DNA of 64,000 nt from Apostichopus japonicus (lineage: Eukaryota; Echinodermata; Holothuroidea; Aspidochirotida; Stichopodidae): the NCBI RefSeq assembly GCF_037975245.1, contig NC_092581.1, positions 6,105,501 to 6,169,500 of the forward strand. Direction: 5' to 3'. Position numbers and translations under genes: made by a program. Below are positions 1 to 10,300 of the stretch, one piece after another. Position 1 is the first letter of the stretch; every line of letters begins with the position of its first letter. A model generated the notes under the pieces. That model did not search any database. It was not told the DNA's origin and saw only the letters and a program-made list of their open reading frames with translations.

Positions 1-1029
1 ATAAAGAAAATGGCCTCATGCAGGCTATTATAGGCCTATACACATGCAATACACAATTACACATAGTTACATTCCTAGGTACCGATTGCTAGGGCATCCA
101 GGTGAAACGTGTATTAAGCATTACCCTGGTAACATGAGATTCTCAGCTGTTCAAGGGAACATGTACGTGTGTAGGCCTACTATAGGGCCTATATGAATAC
201 TATGAGGGTGCATATATGTACTATATCAATACCGTTGGCGCAATAATACATTTTGTTGTTATAGGGACAATGAAGCCTACAGTCAACTATTCTTGCTTTA
301 TAAAGACGCTTTATTTGAAAAGATCGCACTGCGTTTATGGTAGGCGAGAAATGAAGCTAAAAAAGAGCCGTACATTCACGATGATGCATAAATGTAGGCA
401 TGAAAAAATTCTTATCCCTGGCATCTGGTGGGGGATATGGTGTATTACATCCCCTCCACCCATTTTCATGGGAGGATATATCCACCTCCCCCCCCAGGAT
501 CGCCACCCATGTATTCAACCCCATATTACTGAACCACATTGCGTACCCTGTACTCGTAGCTACAAGTTAATCAACCCCCTAGTCATGATCCGCATTGCGT
601 TCTCTCCTCTGGGAACCACTCTTAATCAACCATCACTTCCGGGATCCGCTCTGCGTACCCTATACTCATAGCTACAAGTTTATGAATCCTCTGGTCATGA
701 TCTGCATTGCGTATCCTCTACTCGTTGATTCTTTATCAACCCCCGGGTCAGTAAGTAGGAGATGAGATGGCGGTTGTTGAGGAAAGGTGAGATGTTACAC
801 ATGTGTATTATTTTTTCTTATTTAGTATATCCTATATTACCTTTTCTATATGACATTGGTCTGGCCATCCCTCTTCTACCTCCCAAACTTACACCTTTCC
901 AACTGCCATGTCACACCCTATGTACAGCAAACACCTTACCTAGGTATGAATATATATCTATTTAATCACTCAAATGATTATGACCAAGGCTTAATGCTTT
1001 CATGTTTGTCTCTATCATATCCCTCTATC
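1..1029. other. Non-coding flank with a degenerate tandem repeat
   Basis: No convincing gene. From about 530 to 755 a unit of roughly 55-70 bp recurs about four times, each copy containing CATTGCGT or CTCTGCGT followed by a TACTC-G/A-TAGCTACAAG-like tail. Confidence 0.5.
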
Positions 1030-1332
1030 CAAGGGCGTAGGAACCGGGGGGGCTGGGGGGCGCCAGCCCCCCAGTGAAAAATGTGGAGGGGCGGAAGTAT
1101 CATTCCGCCCCCCCCCCCCGCTTCGCAAGTCAGAAAACCCCTTTTTCATTTTCAAATGAGAAAAAAATCTCATTTGGAGCACCAAATTGCATCTAAGGCC
1201 AGGTGAAAATACAAAATTAAGTTTACAAAATGGAGTCGGTGTTGAAGTGTGCTATATTGCACCAAATTGCAGGCCGGCCATAAGTCTTCAGCCCCCCCCC
1301 CCCCCACTCAAAAGTACCTTCCTACGCCACTG
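1030..1332. mobile_element. hAT-type MITE
   Basis: Ends are CAAGGGCGTAGGAA and, on the other strand, CAGTGGCGTAGGAA. The element is flanked by a perfect 8-bp direct repeat CCTCTATC (1022-1029 and 1333-1340), as expected for hAT insertions. It is 303 bp, has G- and C-runs near the ends and no coding capacity. Confidence 0.8.
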
Positions 1333-1356
1333 CCTCTATCACTGTGAATACTTTAC

Positions 1357-1430
<74 letters not shown>

Positions 1431-1440
1431 GTGTGTGTGT
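1357..1440. repeat. (TA)n(TG)n microsatellite
   Basis: About 40 bp of alternating TA are followed directly by about 40 bp of TG with one interruption. Confidence 0.95.
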
Positions 1441-1858
1441 ACTGTCCTAACAGCCATCAGAAAACAAAATATACACTCCATCTATTTATTTCTTTTCTGC
1501 ATGTTGCTGCAAAGTGTGGAATTGATGACATTCTGATGCGAATTACGTAATTAACCATTTGCTATGGACACGGCAATGTGCCGTTAAAATGACTTCTGAT
1601 GCCAGCGTAACTCATCAATTTGTCGCAAATTGTGGAATTGGTGAAATGTAGTAATATATTTATCCTTTTGCAGCAAGTTGCTGATAATGATGACATTTGA
1701 CAAAATAAATCGGTACTGAACGGCGAAAGGTGAAAAAATAGTACAGTAGATGCTACAGTACATTAATCTATGTTAATGAGTAAAAATTGACTTTTAAACA
1801 AAATGTATGTATATTTTCGGTCTATTAGAATGAATTGTGATCTTTATGAACTTTGGGT

Positions 1859-2197
1859 ATGTTAAATACCCTTGTTGAAGAACTTAAACCAACTTTGAAG
1901 GAGAACATAGTTCTAATGCTTGAAGATAAACTGGCCGGTACGCATTTCCGTAGTATTATCTCGCTAGATAACATTCCAATCTCCATGGTAGTAAACAAGC
2001 AAATCACTGCATTGTGCGAGAGCATTGATACCTTTACAATCGAGCCTATGTACTCGAATTCCACACTATCCGTAATCTGCCAGACTCTTCGAACAGCGGG
2101 GTTAGATAATTTTTCACGAATAAATACTATTTTAGAAAGAGACTGCTATTATAAAGACGCACGAATGTTGCTTGTTTTCACAGATCGGAAATGAAGT
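1859..2197 (+). CDS. Uncharacterised 111-codon open frame
   Basis: An ATG-initiated frame (MLNTLVEELKPTLKENI at the start) with balanced, helical composition and no low-complexity bias. I do not recognise a domain. It could be a small intronless gene, an exon of a gene extending outside the window, or a fragment of a mobile element. No clear splice acceptor or polyadenylation signal frames it. Confidence 0.28.
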
Positions 2198-3872
2198 GTT
2201 GATATTGATCGAAACAAGTTAATATTAGCAGTATTTGAGACTTGGATAATAACGTTAGTCGAAAATTTAACTGAGGCTTAGGCCTAACAGTAACACTAGT
2301 AACAGTGAGGCTAGTCTGACTGAAATTAACGTTGCGCTTACTGTAGCATACAAATTATTAAGTCTGCAGCGTAATCGAAATAATGTAGCCTAAGCTAAGT
2401 TGGTGACTGTAAAGTAAAGTTAGCCCTACTGCTAGTTTAATTCCTTATGAAGCTAGTCTCGTTGTGTAACTGCAAACCTAATAGGCAAAGGCTTAGGCTA
2501 TTCAGAAGTGTACTCTTTGTTGTTGTATTTTTTACACTTCCCTCTTTCAAAAATCACATTGTGTGATTTTCATTGGCATAGGCTAATGTTATTAACCCAG
2601 ACATTGAGGCTTGACCTAATAATATGGTAGTGAGGTATAACTTTGTGTGTTCCCTAACTTTGCGTACTGTGTAATACATGATGATGCACAGTTAGACTCG
2701 GTCTGTAGTTGCACATGTAGTGTTCGTAAGTAAAATTGTAACCACTTTTTTAATCGCAATGTTTAATCTACAAAATAACCAACATTACTTCAATATGATA
2801 ACACTTCTCTCTGGGACCTGACCTGTCTGAGCTTAGAGGCTCAGAGCATAACAAACAGCATCGAAAGTCAATGGATGTATACTAAGGCCTACACTACAGT
2901 TAGCTTATCGACGAATGTGTCAATTTAGGTGTATGAAAGAACTTGACACGGCAGACATTTTGTGGTCAAATTCTGCTCAATTGTACGGTGCATAAGCACA
3001 GAACCTTAAATATTTTGAGATCATAACATTTCTGAGGAACTACACATATGAAAAACACATACTGTTGAGTGATTTGGATGTTTCCTTCATAGATATCATT
3101 GATCAAATCCTTAAGTGCATCAATTATGAGCCCACCATGCTACAGTATTTAACTTCAACCCACACATAAATTTCTGAAACTTTTTATTCACTTCAAGCAC
3201 TACAACTTACAAGTATTACTCTTTCTATTTCTGGCGGAATCTAGTCAAACCATCAATGAAATCATATAGCTGAAGGATAGAATTAAACCACTGAGCAAAA
3301 TCAGCGAGATTGTCATCATTGCAATCCTTTAAGACTGGAATACCCTTACTATCACAAATTTAACATTAACCATGAATACACAGTAGCAGCACTGACAGAC
3401 ACAGTACTTAGTAGTTACCATGTTTTTATGTCAACTGTGGTGCCATTTTGATGCAAATTTAAAACATAGGCTAACAGTCCCAATTTTGTATTCTGTGGCA
3501 TATTCTTGAATTACTTCACCCATTTACTATCTTAGGCCATACCGTAACCTTTAGCGCAAGCCAGAGGTTAGGGAGTATAAATCTATCTCATCCTAGCGGA
3601 ATCCAATTACAATGATGGTGTTACCATGTAGTTGAATGAGAATTGCAAACACAGAGAAAACCCAAGGATCTTCTGTACGTGTATCAGCATTACCTCTGAC
3701 CTTAAAACAATGTTCGTTGTCTTAGCATTGAGAAGTTACTGTATACCGTCCTACATTGGCCTGTTGTTACAACAACATTTTAGCTGTTATGAAAATGGGC
3801 ACACAGCTTCTGATACACAGTCAATAAAATGTAAGTATTCTCACACTTGTTCATATTTTGCCTTCTTTACAG
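2198..3872. other. Non-coding 5' flank of the LCA5-like gene
   Basis: No gene or repeat recognised. The promoter and any non-coding first exon of the downstream gene should lie here. The only clear signal is the splice acceptor at 3871-3872. Confidence 0.4.
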
Positions 3873-3937
3873 AAATATGAGGTCTTTGAACAGTCGAGAA
3901 GACGGCATTCAAGTTTGAGCAGGTATATTAATAAAGT

Positions 3938-4349
3938 ATGACGGCCAAGCTTGAAAGTGATTCCTTTTTCGACTCAGATGGGGAAAATTTCAGTCAGGAT
4001 AAGACCCTCTCAAAGTTAAACCCTGAGTCTAAGGACACAAACCTTAACCGTTCATCCAGCTCAACTTCAGGACACTTTTCAAACAACACTGGTGACGACA
4101 AAATGTCTGTACGGGAGCAGTCTGCCCGTTCATATACAGTTTACTCTCGGCAGTCTCGGTCACCGTCCAATTCATATCAGTATTCAGATTCATTCGATTC
4201 AGAGAACTCAGGACAGGACACAAGACAGGCAACTCCGGCTTCGAGACGTCGCAAGAAAACGGCAAGCAGCAGAACACCCCAGAAATCAACTAAATCCTAC
4301 AGCAGTGCCTCTACAAATGTTGGTCGCTCAACAACAAAGAGAAAACCAG
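3938..4349 (+). CDS. LCA5: LCA5-like, coding exon 1
   Basis: The start ATG is at 3938. A polypyrimidine tract and AG at 3871-3872 suggest that this exon begins at 3873 and that at least one non-coding 5' exon lies upstream. It encodes a Ser-rich, low-complexity N-terminus (137 codons plus 1 base) and ends at a GTGTGT donor at 4350. Confidence 0.85.
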
Positions 4350-7300
4350 GTGTGTAGATTAATCGATATCTGATCTTTAGGATTAGTGCCATTTTGAAGA
4401 TATAGGACCCATAGAAATTTGATTGCATGTCAAACATAAAATGAAAAATGTTTGAACCTTTGAAGCGCCTAAATAATTTAGTTTGTAACACATGTACGTC
4501 AATGCAGGAATATGTCTTAATTATGCAGCATTAGGATCAAGGGCATCAGAAGTTCAACTTTTAGATTGATTCCTGGTTCTTTGAGGCAGATGTTTCTTGC
4601 CTCTGCTACATATATCTGGTAGCTTGGAGTGTCTTGGTGAATGATTGCATGTATAATCAACACTCAACGTTAATCATCTGCCTCCAACCAACTTATCCAT
4701 AACAGGAAAGAGGTTCATCATTTGCATGAGGATTAACTACTGATCAGTGTGTAAAAGAGTATAGGTACGAGCTCTATTGGTATCAGCTGATACTTGTAAT
4801 ATTGGTCTATAATTGGTATCTGCAAGGTTTGCTGCCAATATTGGGTAATCCGTATTGTTGATTGACAAAAACTTGACATTTGAGCTAATCACTTATAACC
4901 AGAGATCTAATGCACACCTCCACTCTAATAGCAAGTAAAATTGGCTTCATGAGACATAAATACATGCTTCTGTACACTTTACTTTTGTAGACTGACTATA
5001 AGGCTGGTAAAGTACCAAAAGTGATTGTGCTTTTGTTAACCATCAACATTTATCTTGTCATTTCTGTTAAGGGGTGAGGAAAGGAACCGGTACCAAGTCT
5101 GTTGGCAATAGCTCAAGTCGAACCATGAGCCTTGCCAGTGTGCAGCAGTCTCCACGAACAAACAATGAAATCACACAAAGAATGCTTTCTGCTAAAGGTC
5201 ACACAATTAATAGACTTAGAAATGAGTTGGAGGAACTCAAGCTCAAATATGATGATACCTTGAGCGAAAACAGACTCTTGAAACAGGTTCAACGGAGGCA
5301 GGAGAGAGCCCTCACAAAGTTTCAGGATGACGAAGCAGATCTCCCTCAACTGCTAAAGAAACACAGTGCAGAGTTGGATAGTCTGAACCGAAGGATAAGA
5401 AAGTATCAACAGAAGGACAAAGATAAAGAACGGAGGTCCAAAGAGCAGCACGAGCAGCTACTGAAGACAAGGGATGAACTGAAGAGACTGCAAGAATTAG
5501 CAGCTGACAAAGGACTGAAAGAACGGGACCAGTTGAGACGAAGAGCAGATCAAGCAGATGAAGAATTGGTGGAGAAGAATAGGAAGTTGATGGTATGTAT
5601 ACTAGTAACTTCAATTCTGCGCTACTACTGAACTTTACAGGGTTTAAAATTATATTCTCCAATGGGTGACATGTATTAGAATGGTGTTGTCTAAACATCT
5701 CTGTTTGCAATTTAATGTTTTTCCCACCCAAACTGTATTAGCAAGAAATTTATTGTGCTCTTCCTGCATTTATGAACAGTAATATTAGAGTTAATGTTAA
5801 ATAAGACAGAAAGTTAAAAAAAAATATCAATACTATGATAAGATTTAAATTGGTTAAGCAAAATGGTAGGTTTAGTCATGATTAACATTCTACCAGATCA
5901 ATGTGAGTTGTTTTGCTTGTTGTTACTGTTTTTATATTGTTTTCATCCTCCTTCTTACTGTAGGATCTTGAGAAGTACACAGAGAATATGAAGAAAAATC
6001 ATCGAAGGGCCGAGCACCAATGGAGGGTAAAAGAACTGGACATCAAGAATAGATTGAGGGATGCAGAAATGGAAAGGGACAGGTTAAGACTTAGGCTTAA
6101 GGTAAGTGTTAGTGCTGATAATCCACTCTTTCTTTTGTAGTTGATTAATCGCTTAGCTCTTCTCGCGCATACTGCGATTACTCGGTTACAGTTATGACGT
6201 CATCACTGTCATTTTTACATTGCAGAAATTTGTTTGTGCCTTAAGGTGTGGTGTCTTAATCATGTTAAAACATCTACCAAACAAACCTGCGAACAACTTT
6301 CAGTCTATAACGTTTCTTAAAACCTTCGACGTTTCTTAAAATGTTCATAGTAAATCGAAAACTTTTGAATGAATCTATTTGGCCACCACAACTACTATCA
6401 CTGATAAAGCAAACGTGCAAACAATGAATAGATAAAACACCTTCATGCAGTGAGATGATTAGTATTCAAGAGTTGTCTGTAGAAGGATGTTCAAAGTTCT
6501 ACCCTAGGCTAAAGCGCGACGGCAAACAAATATGTTGCACATTGAAATTAAACTACACCGCAATCGACACACTTGATCAGACATCCTATAAATGTGAGCT
6601 AGGCCAGTAATGAAGTAATTGTAAAAGTGTTTGAAGAAATGACAAATAATTTACGGATTTGCGATTATACGCAATGATCAAACATTGCTAGGGCTGAATG
6701 TTGCACTGCAGAACAAGCATATTACTGACAACGCATGAATCTAATAGAAACAGGTACCTGCCGATTTTTTACACTGCACAGTGCTAATGTAGCGTTGTGT
6801 GAACCTGTACTTGGGGATATTTGCTGACAAACTGCTTCAGTGTTGTTTTTGATAATACTACTTTCTATTCTATAACTGAAATATTGATCATTTTTCTTGT
6901 TAACATTCAAGGTTTTTTGGCTGTGTTACAAAAGTCTGATATTGCTCAAGGGAATATTGAGATTCCATGGAGCAAAGGCATGGAAGTGCTGCTTTTATGG
7001 ATGTTATTGCATTCGGTCTGTTTTTTTATGGAAAGGTTGTTGTTGAAATGTTTTAATATATCATTATTTGCTTATTTTATTTTGTTTTATAGGAGAAAGA
7101 GAAGGAGTTGGATGTTCAAAATATCTACAGCCATAGAATTTCCAAGAATCCATCAAGATTACAAGCTATAAGTGACGGTAATCAAAGGCATCTTTCAATC
7201 TCAAAATCAGTTTCTGTGGAAGATCTTCACAATTCTGTTTCTCCACGGTCGGATGTTAAACCTTCCCCAAGACACAAAGTCAACAGGACTAGTTCATTTA

Positions 7301-10300
7301 GGGAGAGGGATGTTAGACAGAATGAGAAAACAGAAGATGTCACCACAGAACCAGAAACAGTCATGCAGGAAGAAAAGTCTATGCCAATTCCTTCAAAGTC
7401 AGAAAGTTTTGAAATATCTCACACAGAGGAAGAGAGAAAATCTCCCGAGGTGATCAAAGAAGAGCAAAAACTGATGGAACCACCTAAGAAGCAAAAGACA
7501 TTTGAAAGAGAGGAGAAAAAGGTGGACGTAGAAGAGAAAACAGTGGAGGCGGAGAAAGAAGATGAACATTTGAAGATACTCAGGATGTTGGATGCTGATG
7601 TGCAGAATTTGGAAACGAAGAAACCAACTGCAAAACCAATCTCGACATCGGAGAAGGAAGATAAGACGGGAAAGGTATCACGATATTCATAATAAATAGA
7701 AAAGATAATCCTGGACAATTCATATGGAGAATGTCTGGCTTGTCTTTTAAATTCTCCTGTTGCTGCAGCTGCTGATAAATGTTTCTCTTTAATTTTCCTG
7801 TTGCTACAACTGCTGATATATGTGCATTCAAATTGTAGAACTAAATGTTTGTGAAATGTCTGTTTATATATATTATATACCTTAAACAAGTGAGACCACT
7901 TTCATTAAAGTACTTCTATTTGTCAAAAAGACTGTCACCTTCTGAGATTTCTAAATGTCATAGAGGCTAAGTAACTTTATATCCAGCTGATGAGCACTGG
8001 AGAAAATGACCTGAAGTTGTGAAAGCTTAAATGAATACTGTAGATTTATCAATTGGAGGAAACAATTGTAACATTGCTCTTATGTGCTGTACTGACTGCT
8101 TGGCGCAGCATAGAGCAGTGTCAGTTCCTCAAACATTCATCATATTTTTGAAAGTACTTGAGTTTTGAGTTTACAAGACTATTTCAATTCTCTCTGTTGT
8201 GTCACCTGTTGCTTCTGATGGTGTTTATAGTAGCAAAATAACAAACTCCTGAAATGAGGAATTGGAAGTTATTAATCCTTCTAATTTCTCAGTTTTATTC
8301 TGCATAATCATGAGTGATATTATTTTCTTGCTATCTAGGTATTTGGTAACACAAACTCTGACAATGGGGCCTACAAACCCACTTGGCTCTTTGGAAACAA
8401 AGGGGATTCAGAGGTAGGTTCAAATATAAACAGTGAATACTGATAATTCAATTGTATGACAATTTGAAGTTAAGAGAGAGATTATACCCAGTACTGTTAT
8501 TTGAAACAGGAACATAATCCCAGTGCAAACTATCTTGTCAAAGAAATAAGGTAAGCCTCTTTAAGCCTTTGACTACAATTTCCACTTGATTTATTTCATT
8601 TTTTAATTCTCTCATTCCTGATGTCTGATTGAAATATCTCCATTCTATGAAATTTAACAGCTCTGATTGTAGCAGTTGTGTGATAAACCTTTGTGTTTTG
8701 TGGCTGTTGTCATACAGGTGGTAGGCTAGATGTGAATTGATTGATTTTATTAAGGTCTGCCTGTATCTCTGTCCTGGTTAAGAGTAACCAGAGTAACATT
8801 TAATAGAATGTTGCAGGTAGGACTTATATCATCAGTTTTTTGTATACTTGTGTCACAAGATGGATGTTTGTAGAATACTGCAGCAATCACTGTAGCAAGG
8901 TTAGATACTGTACACTTGTGTAATGGGTTAAGCATTGAGCATGTTGGTCATGCTCCCTCAACACAAGCTTGCAAAATGCAAACATAACTGATTCTCCCAG
9001 AATTACTCTAGATTTTATGTTGTAATCAATTATTAACCTTTACATTTTCTCTGATCATTATCATATGTCTTTTCTTTTGAAATTTTAGAATAAAAAAGAT
9101 GTTGAAAAGAAGAACGACCAGCAGATCAAAGGTGAGCATGACCTGCTAATGTATTCAATTAATTCAGTCTATTTTATCTTTTGTTTGTGTTTGGTATTTT
9201 TAAAGTCAGATCTGTATTGCTGATATAGTTATGGCTGAATATCTCTCAGACAGACAGCATTAACTACCCTTTGACCAATTAAGAATTCCATCAAACTGAT
9301 TCTTTCATGAAATCTGAAAAGTGAACAAACAAAAGCCGACTGTACACTGCCCTGATACGAAGGCAGCCTAACTAAACTTGAACTATTTTGCATCTTATAT
9401 TTTCTGAAGCTGGTCAAACGACTGATCATCACATACAATAACTATTTTCTCTTAATGACTGTTGTACATTTAGGTCACATACAAACTTTACCTTCCTGTG
9501 GTCGGTTATATTTGATAAGACCGTACACTGCTGACTATAAGACCGCACACTGCTGACTATAAAACCGCACACTGCTGACTGTAAGACCACACACTGCTGA
9601 CTATAAGACCACACACTGCTGACTATAAGACCGCACACTGCTGACTATAAGACCGCACACTGCTGACTGTAAAGACCGCACACTGCTGACTATAAGACCG
9701 CACACTGCTGACTGTAAGACCACACACTGCTGACTGTAAAGACCGCACACTGCTGACTACAAGGCCGCACACTGCTGACTGTAAGACCGCACACTGCTGA
9801 CTGTAAGACTGCACACTGCTGACTATAAGATTGCACCTTGTTGACTATAAGACCGCACACTGCTGACTGTAAGACCACACACTGCCGACTGTAAGACCGC
9901 ACCATGCTGACTATAAGACCGCACACTGCTGACTATAAAAACCGCACCCTGCTGACTATAAAAACCGCACCCTGCTGACTATAAGACCGCACTCAGCTGA
10001 CTATAAAACCGCACACTGCTGACTGTAAGACCGCACACTGCTGACTATAAGATCGCAGACTGCTGACTATAAGACCGCACTCAGCTGACTATAAGACCGC
10101 ACTCAGCTGACTATAAGACCACACTATGCTGATTACCAGTTGAGATGCCATATATTCATTATTCCTGGATGAAGCTGATTCTCTAATTTACTTCAACTTA
10201 AAGTAAATTAAATAAATATTTTAGAATTTAATGTCTTATTAACTGAAATAAAGAAATCTTCTTATCTGTTTATACTGTTGTTTAGGTAGGTGACAAAAAG

